Below, piece after piece: positions 22,186 to 36,003 of a stretch of DNA of 64,000 nucleotides. Made by a program: the position numbers and the translations under genes. The stretch comes from Rozella allomycis CSF55 (Eukaryota > Rozellomycota): positions 121,331 through 185,330 of the forward strand of contig KE561300.1 of the NCBI GenBank assembly GCA_000442015.1, given 5' to 3'. Each line of letters starts with the position of its first letter. The first letter of the stretch is position 1. Below the pieces are notes generated by a model. It was not told the origin of the DNA, did not search any database, and saw only the letters and a list, made by a program, of their open reading frames with translations.

Positions 22186-23934
22186 TTAATAATTGTCAAG
22201 AAGTTCTCGCATTTTCTTTCTCTTTTCAAAATTTACTTTGTTCGGTTTCATTTCCTCGGCATACTGGAATGTTTCACGTTTCTGAGGATCCAAAATACTA
22301 TGAAAGACAATCTTGAAGCACGACAACCGGCTAGATTCATTAATATTGTTATGGATTTGTAGCGTACTAAGTAAATCAACTTTTTCATTGTCATCTTCAA
22401 GAAACGGTACCACCAATTTAAATGCTTTTTCAAGAGGAAATTCCAAATTTTTTGTAATTAGATTTGACAATAATATTTGTGGTTTAGGAACACCCCCGAC
22501 CAGTTTGATCAGAAATTCCAAGTTTCTGTCACCTCTTTGTGGGTTCAAAGAAGCTTCATGGAATTTCAATACAAATAGATTGTAATTATTATCTTTTTCA
22601 TAATGTAATATTTTTTTGAAAAGGTCGGTTCTTCCTTGATCATCGCCACCGGAATAGTTTTCAAATATATCCATAAACTTAATGCCATATAAGAAAGCCT
22701 TGTCAACATCATCAAAAGAAGCTAATAACAGGTCAATTTTTTCAACTTCCTTTTCTGAATTATCTCCTCTCAGGATATCTTGGAATAGATCTCTCCAGTT
22801 TCTTTGCATTTCTTTATATCCATAAAAATGAAAAAATATATTGGACTGTTTCAGTAACTTATATGCGGTTGGATTGCATTCTGAGAATGCTAACTGGGCT
22901 AGTAATTGTCCATCCCGGGGAAAGTGCTTTATGATTTCAAGAAATGTTTCCTTGTGATCAGTCAAGACACTTCGATTTAAGAAATATTTCTTAAACAAGT
23001 AAACTCTATAAATATGTTTCATCTGGAAATTGGTTTTAAGAATTTCTTTCATTAGAATTGCTATAACAGTAGGATTTAATGTATTGTCATGAGTCCATGC
23101 ATGTATGAAATCTCGACTGAAATAAATAGATTCAATGAGCTTATTAAACCCTGAATAAGACAAGGCATTAATATGATTTTGTAGCATCCAAACACCCAAA
23201 CGAAGTAAATTTGAGTCCGGGCTGGTGCTCCTACTCGCAGTTTTAAGAACATTTAACATTGTTGTTTGATCAATAGGTTGTAAGTTCACACTTTGCTTTT
23301 CTGTGTATTTTCGGAGATCATATTGACTCAAATCGTCATTCGAAATCATGCTATCAATAATGGCAATATTTTCTAGCGCTTCTTCAGTAAAAAGATTGCT
23401 ACTCGGAATTTGTTGCATTAATGTGGTCATTGACTCCACATAAAACCCACGACTTTGTAATATTTGTACGCAGTCTTCTATGTTTTTTAGCATACAATAT
23501 TCCAAAGGATGAATAGCTCTTAATTTCGATTCGGCGTTGTAAATGTAACAGTTGAATGGCGTGAATTCTCTTCGTTTTATAAGCATTCCAATAAAATCTT
23601 CCTTTGAGATGTTGTTATTTCCAAAGTTGTCGTTTGGATCCATAACGTTCTTGTATTTTGAATAGAATTTTTTAATAGCGCTTTGGCCGCAATTAACACC
23701 ATTAAAAAAGGGCCCACATTTGCCAAACCAATGAAATAGAACATCAGGATGCAGCTTAAGGCTACGGTAAAGATATTTCTTTGCTGATCGAAAACGAGCA
23801 CTAGTCTTCACATCCGCGAAATCATTGATACGATCATAAATGTCAAATGGCAAGGTCTCTTTGGAGTGCTTTGTAGAGACATCTGTGGCAAAAGCAGATC
23901 TAGCTACGAGAAAAAGTAGGACGATGATGTTCAT
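22186..23934 (-). CDS. Secreted protein with F-box-like N-terminus, copy 2
   Basis: 582 residues in one exon. Residues 1-16 are a signal peptide ('MNIIVLLFLVARSAFA'). After a short linker comes 'LPFDIYDRINDFAD', aligned with 'LPFDVYENINRFID' of the copy at 5582-7531, then 'RSAKKYLYRSL'. Collinear shared blocks run to 'SCFKIVFHSILDP', after which this copy ends early with a short basic tail, about 90 residues shorter than the other. Conserved Cys residues near 72, 81 and 145 suggest disulphides. It faces the kinase gene tail-to-tail, 125 bp away. Function unknown; expansion of an intronless secreted family suggests adaptation to a host or environment. Confidence 0.75.
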   Translation of the reverse strand: MNIIVLLFLVARSAFATDVSTKHSKETLPFDIYDRINDFADVKTSARFRSAKKYLYRSLKLHPDVLFHWFGKCGPFFNGVNCGQSAIKKFYSKYKNVMDPNDNFGNNNISKEDFIGMLIKRREFTPFNCYIYNAESKLRAIHPLEYCMLKNIEDCVQILQSRGFYVESMTTLMQQIPSSNLFTEEALENIAIIDSMISNDDLSQYDLRKYTEKQSVNLQPIDQTTMLNVLKTASRSTSPDSNLLRLGVWMLQNHINALSYSGFNKLIESIYFSRDFIHAWTHDNTLNPTVIAILMKEILKTNFQMKHIYRVYLFKKYFLNRSVLTDHKETFLEIIKHFPRDGQLLAQLAFSECNPTAYKLLKQSNIFFHFYGYKEMQRNWRDLFQDILRGDNSEKEVEKIDLLLASFDDVDKAFLYGIKFMDIFENYSGGDDQGRTDLFKKILHYEKDNNYNLFVLKFHEASLNPQRGDRNLEFLIKLVGGVPKPQILLSNLITKNLEFPLEKAFKLVVPFLEDDNEKVDLLSTLQIHNNINESSRLSCFKIVFHSILDPQKRETFQYAEEMKPNKVNFEKRKKMRELLDNY

Positions 23935-24357
23935 TCCTAAAGAAAAGGTACCGGGGTATGTGTTTTTGCGTAATTATGAATTTATGACTAGCACGCACAG
24001 CCACGTGGACTTTAATGTGCTTTTTAAGTGAATAGTCATGCTGCATGCAAAAAAATATGTAAAAGTTTTAAAAGTCTGCCAAATATTGTTCATCAAATAA
24101 GGCTAGATATGAATAATCAGTACTTTGTTAATCATTTAATCTCAATTAAATAAAATTAAATAGATTGAAAAGTCTATTATAGTTGACATAACGCGCCTGG
24201 ATTGCAAATGTGGTACACTTGGTGGATAATTATAGCGTTGGTCTTACTAATTTTTGGTAAAAACATTTATTTAGGCATATAATCGCCCCAATGTAATGAT
24301 TTATGGTATAAATAAGGTTCATTCTTGATTGATCTAAATAATATAAATTTCATTTCA
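23935..24357. other. Intergenic region with a 24-codon hydrophobic ORF
   Basis: About 420 bp. At 24208-24282 (+) a tiny ORF encodes one membrane-spanning segment, 'MWYTWWIIIALVLLIFG' plus a short tail. It could be a small respiratory-chain-type subunit or the first exon of a longer gene, but nothing confirms it. The rest is AT-rich and holds no other gene that I can see; it should contain the promoter of the secreted gene starting at 23934. Confidence 0.3.
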
Positions 24358-24681
24358 TCAATTCATAGTTTTCAAAGTCCTGTGCAATGATTCCTGTGCA
24401 TCCTTATTTGATATACCTGTAGCTACTTTGTGAAACAAGGCCTTTTGACTATTTTTCTTCCCGTTTTTCTTTTTGTGTTTTTTTAAAAGTGTATTTATAT
24501 AATCGAGCTTATCTTGCGCTTGACAAGGTTTAACAATAGGGTATTCCGTTATAGTTTGATGATTTCCAGAATTATTGGAAGATTCGGAAGGTATTGAATT
24601 TGAAGCCAAGTTTAAATTCTGCTTGCTGTCTCTATTTCTTTTCCTTTGATACGGTTGAATCATTTTAGTGGCTGTGTTCAT
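24358..24681 (-). CDS. Basic low-complexity protein, unknown
   Basis: A 107-residue reading from the ATG at 24681 (an upstream ATG at 24711 adds ten residues). It is Lys/Asn/Ser-rich ('KKHKKKNGKKNSQKALFHK') and ends 'LHRTLKTMN'. No domain recognised. It is divergent from the gene starting at 24680: the two start codons overlap within a CATG at 24679-24682. A nuclear protein is possible from the basic runs. It may be part of a spliced gene. Confidence 0.45.
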   Translation of the reverse strand: MNTATKMIQPYQRKRNRDSKQNLNLASNSIPSESSNNSGNHQTITEYPIVKPCQAQDKLDYINTLLKKHKKKNGKKNSQKALFHKVATGISNKDAQESLHRTLKTMN

Positions 24682-25319
24682 GGCAGGCTGGTCAACAAAG
24701 TCAAAAAGCAAGAAAAAAGGTAAAAGATACTATTTCAATTTATAAAGTTCAAAGAAATGTAGTTCAGTGTGGAGAAATAATAGAAGATCCATCAGCCGAA
24801 ATTATTGCTCGATATTCCAAAAACACACTAAAGACACAAGAAAATGACTCTACAGATTCCAAAACAGCAGTGCAAAATGTAGAATTCGAAAAGAAGCCCA
24901 AAATACACAAGCTATTAGAAGAAATAGAAGAATACAGTAAATAGCACGTTTAGTTATGAATAGATGTGTCTACATATGATGGCACTGACAGAAAGCGCCA
25001 TTTAATACAAAAGGCAGTGAGCAAAGGCATGCAACTAAAAAATACAAAGATCCCACATAAAATACGAATGGGCATGTTAAAGAAGCATGAAGAGCGCATG
25101 AAAAGAGTACAAGAGCAAGATCCAACGACCAGAATGAGTTTGAAGCAGCTATCTCGGCAGGCTATTGATGGTCGTTCTCCATTGTCGACGAGCCGACAAG
25201 TAGCGCAAAAGTTTATCGAGAAGCGCCTGGAAAAGGATTATCGCCAGCGCGGTCTGAAAGCATCGTTTGGCAAATACAAGAATGGTGTCTTGTATCTATC
25301 AAAGGAGGAAATCAAATAG
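24680..25319 (+). CDS. Probable nucleolar 40S-biogenesis protein (DUF4602-like)
   Basis: Three exons: 'MAGWSTKSKSKKK', a middle exon ending 'LLEEIEEY', and a Lys/Arg-rich exon. Introns of 26-27 nt remove in-frame stops near 24722 and 24941. The last exon has 'KIPHKIRMGMLKKHEERM' and ends 'FGKYKNGVLYLSKEEIK'. A basic helical segment followed by a terminal 'G.L.LSK.DI'-like motif is typical of the DUF4602/Faf1-type ribosome-assembly proteins; I base the call on that resemblance only. About 195 residues. Confidence 0.5.
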
Positions 25320-25483
25320 GCGGGACTGGAAACCAAGCCACGTTTTATAAATGCATGTGTAAACAGAGTTTTAAATTTGAGAATTTTATTTTTTGTATAT
25401 TTTTTAAAAATTATTTTTTTTTCGTTTTTAATGGATTGAGAGTTTAAATTTTAGCCCTTTTTTCTATTTGAACCCTGGTAGTT

Positions 25484-26073
25484 GTGATGGAAAACGACGG
25501 GAATGAACGACCGGTGCGTCCGCCATCTAATAGTTCTGTGCCATTTAATAATAATGTTGGGGTGAATAATATGGGTGGTATGCCTATGTTAGTGCCTGGA
25601 GGAGGGGTGCGACCGTATATGTATGGGTCCCCTATGATGGGAGGGGGTATGATGTATGGAGGGAATCAGAATATGATATATGGACATAATCAGAATGCAG
25701 GGATGTATTTTCCGCGGGTGATACAGACTGCGAATGGATTGCAGCCAGTGCCACCTCCGATGATGGCGAATAATTTTGGGCCGTCGCAGCGACCGATGCT
25801 TCGACCGCCGCAGTTTATGGCCCAACCGTGGATGCAGAAATTGTTTATGAGGCCAGGGATGCAGCAGCAGATGCAGGTAAGGGATATGAGTGGAGGAGAG
25901 TAGGTAAAATTGAAAGGGGGTAGGAAATTTAGAGGATGCCTGTGAATGTGAATATGAGATACCAGGATATGGAGCCGTATTTGAGTGATGCGACTGAGAC
26001 TGATGATGATAGGAGGGGCAAGGGATTGAAGAAGAATTTGATGCTGAAGAAGAGGAGGAGTAAAATAGATTAG
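25484..26073 (+). CDS. Met/Gly/Pro-rich low-complexity protein or 5' exons of CHD1
   Basis: Starts 'MMENDGNERPVRPP' and is rich in Met, Gly, Pro and Asn ('GSPMMGGGMMYGGNQN'). A possible intron of about 56 nt begins after 'GMQQQMQ' and leads to 'MEPYLSDATETDDDRRGKG' and a TAG at 26071-26073, only 2 nt before the CHD1 ATG at 26076. It may be a separate unstructured protein, or its exons may splice into CHD1, whose N-terminus is normally acidic and unstructured. The coding strand is strikingly G-rich and C-poor, like the CHD1 5' half. Confidence 0.4.
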
Positions 26074-26075
26074 AG

Positions 26076-30260
<4,185 letters not shown>

Positions 30261-30330
30261 AAACATGTTGATCTTTAAATTTAATTTTATAGTTATTAAT
30301 TTGAATATCTTTATTTCATATTTTGTATTT

Positions 30331-31702
30331 TTATTTCTTTTTGAAAGCAAATGATGAATACAATGCTATCACCTCCCAATCCTCTGGATCAATACTCCCT
30401 TGCTTGTTTAACACATTCATTCTAGTCAACATGGACTGAAATGGCTCCTCTGCACAAAAGTCATAATACATTTCAGTAAAATTCTTCCAATACACTAGCT
30501 CTAATCCCTCTTCTCTAGCTATCCTCTCCAATGTTTCTTTATACACTAAATACTCTGGAACACTCTCAACCGCTTCCTTGAGATTAAATGTATATTCACA
30601 CCCAAACTCTTTCTTTTCCTCTTCCTCATCAGCAAACGTAATCTTTCATTCTAATCCATCAATCTTACTTTGAAATATTCATTCCCAAAAGAATTGCCTT
30701 CCGCTTTCCTTCTAATCCTACATCCTACAATCACATCATCCTTACATTATCTCCTCAGCATTAGGTATAGTCCCTAAAACAAACACTCCACATCCACGTA
30801 CCTATAAAATGTCCTCCAGGCAACATCACGTACGAAATATTCTTCATACACTGCCTAGCGCTTTCTTCACTCTTAAACGCATAATGCAGCGAAAACTGGC
30901 ACGACACAGTATCAAAAAACGCCGGGGTTATCTCATTCCACTGGAGCAGCTCCTTCCACACCCAACCATCAACCAACTCTTACCGAAAACGCATCACACG
31001 CTCTAAACTTTGCATCAAACGGCTTGCGACGCATACTTTCGTAACGACTCGTCGCTTCTTGCACAGATTTCGCAGACAAGTCTTTTAAATTGCACAAAAT
31101 AGGTTACCGACACCGACCCACAGGGATATGTTGCGGAAAGACCATTTCTTCAAGTCTCCGCCTCGGCCACACGCAAGGTCAAGCACTCGGTCGCCGCGGC
31201 GCGCGTACTTGTGGATCAGAATCGACTTGATCCAGTTGTTGAAGGTGCGGATATGAAGGATCGATGAACTTTCGCGAGGTGGGACAGTGCGAGTTGTTAG
31301 GTCGTCATAGTGCAGGCGGATTTGGTCGTTGCAGGCAGGACTCTTAAACGATTTTTGTGAGGGAGATTCTATATGCGATTCGTTATTTGGATCCACATGG
31401 GATTCTTTATCCGCATTGAGATTTACATCCAAACGGGGTTCTTTATACACTTGGGCATGCGATTACATATCTTCTTTGAGCTTTTTGGAATCAGGAATGT
31501 TGGGTCCTGATGTTGGGTCAACTTTGGGCTCAGAAAATGATCGCTTTCTTGGGCGTTTTCTTTGCAGCGTTTGTTCAGACACCTCAAGTGATTTTGATAG
31601 TATATCCTTTGTTTCGTTGGCTTCAACGGCTTGCTTATTTTCGCTTGCATCTTTAACAGTCGAATCTATTGTTGTAGTCTCTTTTTTGGTTTTCTGATCC
31701 AT
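30331..31702 (-). CDS. ABD1: mRNA cap guanine-N7 methyltransferase
   Basis: Adds the N7 methyl group to the mRNA cap. Motifs: 'ILHIRTFNNWIKSILI', SAM-binding 'VLDLACGRGGDLKKW', 'VGVDLSAKSVQEATSRYE' after splicing, 'DTVSCQFSLHYAFKSEE', 'LPGGHFIGTIPNAEEI', 'PEYLVYKETLERIAREEGLELVYWKNFTEMY' (in two parts) and the C-terminus 'ALYSSFAFKKK'. Five introns of 26-34 nt join these. The proposed N-terminal exon (31463-31702, acidic/basic, 'RKRPRKRSFSE') is in the same frame but separated by an in-frame TAA at about 31463 that no clean intron removes; the true start may be downstream. Convergent with CHD1, 70 bp apart. Confidence 0.9.
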
Positions 31703-31768
31703 AGTCTAGAAATTTAGAAGCGGGAAATTCACAAATTAAACAATTTTTTTACAAAATGACAAAAAGAA

Positions 31769-31815
31769 TGCCTTCTGGGGGATTCGAACACCCGACCTCA
31801 TGCTTACTAGGCATG
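31769..31815 (-). tRNA. tRNA-Thr(AGT), 3' part, cut by an assembly N
   Basis: On the minus strand there is a perfect 5-bp anticodon stem (CATGC/GCATG) around a 7-nt loop CTAGTAA, anticodon AGT (plus positions 31806-31808), then a 5-nt variable loop, a T-arm with loop TTCGAAT, and the 3' acceptor strand AGAAGGC with discriminator A. The 5' half would lie beyond the N at 31817, but the sequence there does not pair with the acceptor strand or form a normal D-arm, so the join looks wrong. Anticodon identity is clear; completeness is not. Confidence 0.7.
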
Positions 31816-31881
31816 CNCAGAAAACAGCGCTCATAACTCCACTAATACCTCTGCGTTTAATAGTGTGGTAGATCTAGTTGA

Positions 31882-32646
31882 TTGCCTATTATCGAATGGC
31901 CCCTCAGAAACATTCAAAAGACTCTGCAAAATAAAGGTCACCCCAGATTTTTGGAACTATCGACTCGCTTAGCAGAAGAAGCATTAAAACTCAACGATAT
32001 TAATGCAGTTGAAGAGATTGTGGAATCAACCTTGGAATGGATCAGCTTAAGAAATTATTCGACATTGAACCCGTGGTCTGTTGGTGAAGACGATTTTGAA
32101 GAACCCCGAGATGAAAGAGTTGAAAGAAAAGAAACTGAGTTTAAAAGACAAAGCGAAGTTAAACCACACATCGAAGTTAAAAGACATGATGAAAAGAGAA
32201 ATTCATTTTACGCGCGAAAAAAGAGAAGAATATTAAAGGGCAGGGGATATAGAAAATTAAAGAGTAAAAGTGAGAGTGAAATAGAGCATGAGAGTAGTGA
32301 TGTTAAAATTGGAGGTGAGATTGGCAAGACTGTTGCTTTAAGTGATGAGAGTAGATTTGATAAGGAGAGTATTTTTAGTGGAAGGAGTAGTAGAGAAAGC
32401 AGTGTTAGTAGAAGTCCAAATAGAACTAGAAGGGAGAGTAGCATTATTAGAGATAGTGAAAGTAATAGAAGGGAGAGTACAAGAAGGGAGAGTGAAAGTA
32501 TAAGAGATACTGCACATACCAATATTGATCATCATAGACAAAGTGCACACCCTCATAACAAATTGAGGAAATGCCAAGAAAAGGCAAACAAAAAGATAAA
32601 GATAATGATAATAATGAGAATGATGATCTATGTATTCAAATTTTAA
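31882..32646 (+). CDS. Ser/Arg/Glu-rich protein fragment, unknown
   Basis: An open frame without an ATG starts near the N at 31817. Its first part is helical and TPR-like ('FLELSTRLAEEALKLND', 'VEEIVESTLEWISL'); the rest is charged and repetitive ('RRESSIIRDSES', 'RRESTRRESESIRD'). The final residues run into the LINE-type element, which seems to have landed at about 32560. I do not recognise the family. Probably a 3' truncated gene. Confidence 0.4.
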   Translation: MPIIEWPLRNIQKTLQNKGHPRFLELSTRLAEEALKLNDINAVEEIVESTLEWISLRNYSTLNPWSVGEDDFEEPRDERVERKETEFKRQSEVKPHIEVKRHDEKRNSFYARKKRRILKGRGYRKLKSKSESEIEHESSDVKIGGEIGKTVALSDESRFDKESIFSGRSSRESSVSRSPNRTRRESSIIRDSESNRRESTRRESESIRDTAHTNIDHHRQSAHPHNKLRKCQEKANKKIKIMIIMRMMIYVFKF

Positions 32647-33510
32647 ACCTTTTACCCTTAAAAATTTTTTAAACAATTCTGATGCATCCACTAGTGGAGT
32701 GTCAGAATCATTGTAACATGTTTGAAATAACATCTTTCGCGAGCTTGAATCTTCGCGGTTTAAAAAACTATAATGATTTACTTTTTTTAAAACATTTCTT
32801 TGAAAATTTTATAAAAAATCAGATAAAGATTTTATGTATTCAAGATCATCATTTTGTAGATGATTTTCCTATTGATCTTTTCCCTAATAGTGTGTGGACG
32901 TCAGCAAACTCCAGTCATCATGGAGGAGTAGCTATAATATCTTTTGATCAATCTATTAAATTTAATATCATTCAATCTTCTTCAAATTATCTTTTAGCAA
33001 ATATTACAGCTAATTATATTGATATTCAAGATTTATATATATTAAATATTTAGGGTCCTCCCCAAAAAACTTTAATTACGGAATTTGTAAAGACTTTACC
33101 GGATATCAAAAAATATACCAATCTTGTAGTCATGGGTGATTTTAATTGTACGACATATATAAATGACCGGACACCTCAAACTGGTGTAGATCAAAGATAT
33201 TGGAATTATTGGAGCAATTGGCTAAATGGATTGACAGATGTTTTTGACTTGTGTGGACAACATGAATATAGATTTACATACATAAATGCTTCTCGAGAAA
33301 ACTCAAAGAGTAGAATAGACAAATTCTTTATTTCTGAAAATTTAAAGACACTTTTAGAGAAACCTTTAGAACATATATATTACCCACGATCAGACCATAT
33401 GATAATCACAATGGAATTAGGTTCTCGAAATAGGCATGAATATGGAACAGGATTTTGGAAAATGAATAATTCTGTATTATCTGAATTTTTTTTAAATATA
33501 TACAATTAAG
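32572..33510 (+). mobile_element. LINE (non-LTR) retrotransposon fragment, ORF1 remnant and AP endonuclease
   Basis: A short acidic/basic ORF starting MPRKGKQKDKD (32572-32718) looks like an ORF1 remnant. It is followed by an apurinic-endonuclease-like domain: 'SFASLNLRGL', 'ILCIQDHHF', 'SANSSHHGGVAIIS', 'VVMGDFNCT', 'SRIDKFFIS' and 'YPRSDHMIITME', the standard catalytic set of LINE endonucleases. One in-frame TAG at about 33051 splits it. The reverse transcriptase should follow, but the sequence stops at the N at 33534. A dead or incompletely assembled copy. Confidence 0.8.
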
Positions 33511-33534
33511 TCAATAATCGTATTTATTAAGGAN

Positions 33535-33770
33535 ATTGATACTCTCTACGATTCAAGGATTGAAACACTAGATCTTTCAAATCAAGATATGGTTTGCAGG
33601 AATCAAGTGGATACATTATCCCAGCAGGGTTTGGAAAATTTGGCTCAGGCAATGATAAAATCAAATATTAAAAACATCGATATTCGATGTGCCGGATTTT
33701 CGTTAAATGATCTCACGTGTCTTTCGAATATACTCTCAGGAAAAGTCAATTTATTGTAAAAATAAAATTA
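33535..33770 (+). pseudogene. Leucine-rich-repeat fragment
   Basis: Open from the N at 33534 to a TAA at about 33770. The translation has LRR-like spacing: 'RIETLDLSNQDM', 'GLENLAQAMIKSN', 'IKNIDIRCAGFSL', 'LTCLSNILSG'. The 5' part is missing. Probably a fragment of the family represented by the gene at 35341-36003. Confidence 0.45.
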
Positions 33771-34138
33771 CTTGCAATAATCATTTCGTTTCATACTCAC
33801 TTTCAATCTAAGAGCTTTTAAACTTAAAGGTTCTTTTTTCACAGGTTAAGAACTCAAAAAGAACCAAATTTCATTCTACTACCATACTATAAAATTCTGT
33901 TTGTCGACTATTCGAATTAGTGAATGGGGCGCTATTCGTTAAGAATTTGAAATTAACAGTCGCCATCTATTCAATTTTCCAGTCTTCATACGAGTAAGCT
34001 AACGAAATACCCTCTGGGCTCATATGACTTTATGTGACTAATAAATTTTTTTTTAATAAGTTAAAGAATTTATTTATAATAATCTTTCAAATCAGNAAGC
34101 CACGCCCACGATGAATGAAAAACATTGGAAGGGATATT
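33771..34138. other. Gene-free AT-rich stretch with one hairpin
   Basis: No coding signal. A 10-bp inverted repeat (GGTTCTTTTT at 33829-33838, AAAAAGAACC at 33856-33865) could fold into a hairpin. The N at 34096 is a scaffold join. Confidence 0.4.
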
Positions 34139-34334
34139 ACTAGTCTAAATCAATTAAGTTATGCGCCAAAGCAAATGCATACTTTCGAAAAGAGCAAGTC
34201 GAAAAGTCAGGCAAGAAATTCCAGCTTCAAGATTATGAAAATGCTTTAAAAGAATTTACAAAACCTATTCAGCTGATATGAATCATATTTTGTATGATTG
34301 TAGAGCCGAAGTTTTCGAGCGTTTAAAAGATTAA
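34139..34334 (+). pseudogene. TPR-like fragment
   Basis: After the N at 34096 the frame reads 'LCAKANAYFRKEQVEK' and 'FQLQDYENALKEFTK', typical of a TPR helix pair. A one-base frame change then leads to 'YSADMNHILYDCRAEVFERLKD' and a TAA. A small missed intron or a frameshift could explain this. Too short to name. Confidence 0.4.
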
Positions 34335-34657
34335 GAGACAGCGAAAGCAGTGCTTTGAACACAATAAAATACCTCACGTATAGCTAGTACTNTAGCCTCA
34401 TGTATCAAATCCTTGTAGACTTGAGCTAAAAACGTAGCTGATTGGCCATATTTCTCTATTTTTTCCAATTTTTCAGCATATTTTATTATATCTTGTTGTA
34501 TTTTATCAATTTCAACCCGTTTACGTTCACTCACTTGTCGGGCTTCCAGCAGCCCTAAAACGCTTGCCAATAAGTCTGCTATTTTCTCTGGGGCTTTTTC
34601 ATCTATTTTTCTTCTCTTGGAAAAGTTGGTGGTTCCACTTGCACTTGTAGATGCCAT
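34331..34657 (-). CDS. Coiled-coil protein fragment, unknown
   Basis: Starts 'MASTSASGTTNFSKRRKID' and continues as a predicted coiled coil ('RKRVEIDKIQQDIIKYAEK'). It is interrupted by the N at 34392. No family recognised. Its 3' end touches the TPR fragment on the other strand, which is unlikely for two intact genes and suggests joined pieces. Confidence 0.35.
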   Translation of the reverse strand: MASTSASGTTNFSKRRKIDEKAPEKIADLLASVLGLLEARQVSERKRVEIDKIQQDIIKYAEKLEKIEKYGQSATFLAQVYKDLIHEAXVLAIREVFYCVQSTAFAVS

Positions 34658-34764
34658 CGTTTGTTATTACCAGGGTGTCACAAAACTATTTTATAGACTT
34701 TGAAAACATTCAATGCGTAAGTTTGCAAATAACCGTCCTTTTCATAAAAATAAATAAAATTAGA

Positions 34765-34857
34765 ATCAATTTTGAAAGCCAAACTTTTTATTAGCATGAT
34801 AGTATAAAAATATTTAAAATCAATTTTGAAAGCCAAACTTTTTATTAGCATGATAGT
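34765..34857. repeat. 39-bp direct repeat, two copies
   Basis: ATCAATTTTGAAAGCCAAAC... is repeated identically at 34765-34803 and 34819-34857 with 15 bp between. Intergenic. No known element matches. Confidence 0.8.
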
Positions 34858-35340
34858 CGTCTAGTACCACTCACTGTGTCAGTATGCGACTCGTGAGTCT
34901 GTATCATAAAAATCATAATANAAGTTAATTATTCGAATGTGTGTAAAGGGATAGTAACAGTATATTGACACCAAATTTTAGTCCGCGACTTTGTTTTTGA
35001 CCTATAGGGAGGCATTTTAGGGGTTAGTTTGGCATTTGCTCAAAACCTTTATAGTAGCGTCCTGTGCAAAATATTGAACGTAAATGTCGGGTCTCTGCCA
35101 AATATTGAAATGCTAAAACTGCCTGAAGAGGTCATTGTCTATAGGTCATACATATGAATTTCAAAGTTGACGTNGATATCAAGAATTTTAAGTTTATGAG
35201 CGTGCAATGTTCATTCTAAAGTTTGAAACTACCAAGGCGCTAGCAAAGTATGAAAGGGTGTCGCTCAATGCGCTCACAGTATCTTAATCCTCATAAATTG
35301 GATAGTAAATCCAAAGATAAAAGAGTAAAATTNAAGATCA
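34858..35340. other. Gene-free stretch broken by three Ns
   Basis: Ns at 34921, 35174 and 35333. No coding frame that I trust. It contains one copy of a dispersed repeat at 35261-35310. Confidence 0.4.
35261..35310. repeat. Dispersed repeat, copy A
   Basis: About 48 bp beginning TCGCTCAATGCGCTCAC are closely similar to 36393-36440 (TCGCTCCATGCGCTCAT). Both end at or near an N, so this repeat may have misled the assembler. Confidence 0.65.
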
Positions 35341-36003
35341 GACATTGACAACTTAATTGATTTTATTTTGGCGATTCCGAACCCTGAGAAGCTGAAGACG
35401 TTGCACTTGGCGCTTTACGGTGATTGCGGGCACGAAGACATGATATTTTTTGTAGACGAGAATGGCATTTTAACAAAGAGAGCATTGAATCTAACGAAGA
35501 TGAAGGTGAATTGGATAATGAAGATGATTATGATTATGAGAACGACGGTGGAAATGTATCACTTTTATCTTACCTCAAGCGATTTTCCAATGTTGAAGAG
35601 TTCAGTGCCCCTTGGATTTACGAACAAGAAGATTGGGAAGTACTTGGATCATTTACTGGATTAAAGAAACTTTTTCTGATGGCTGGTAAAAATGGGTCTG
35701 AATTATGTTATTTAAAGACATATTCGCCTGTATTGCTTTACTCCGGGACAGTCATTGGATTTTGTTGAAAAGTTGAATGCCCCACTAGAGTTTGTTGAAA
35801 TAGTCCTCGAAGAAAATGAAGCATATTATTGTGGCTTTGGTGAAGATAATAGCAAAATGTATAAAGCACTGTCTGAAAAATATCCAAATGCTCGTATCGT
35901 CTGTGATATGACCTATACTAACTGGCATGATATTGCCGATGATTTGTTGCTCATATTGCAGCGTCCATTCAATAGTGGGTATAACCCTTCCATTTTTGAA
36001 TAA
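35341..36003 (+). CDS. LRR-type protein, 5' end missing
   Basis: Three exons follow the N at 35333. Exon 1 has 'FILAIPNPEKLKTLHLALYGD'. A 29-nt intron starting at 35451 leads to an acidic stretch ('EDEGELDNEDDYDYEND') and 'FSNVEEFSAPWIY', 'FTGLKKLFLMAG'. A roughly 22-nt intron leads to 'LDFVEKLNAPLEFVEIVL' and the end. The repeats resemble those of F-box/LRR proteins, with no F-box visible in what remains. Probably one of a multicopy family with the fragment at 33535. Confidence 0.45.
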
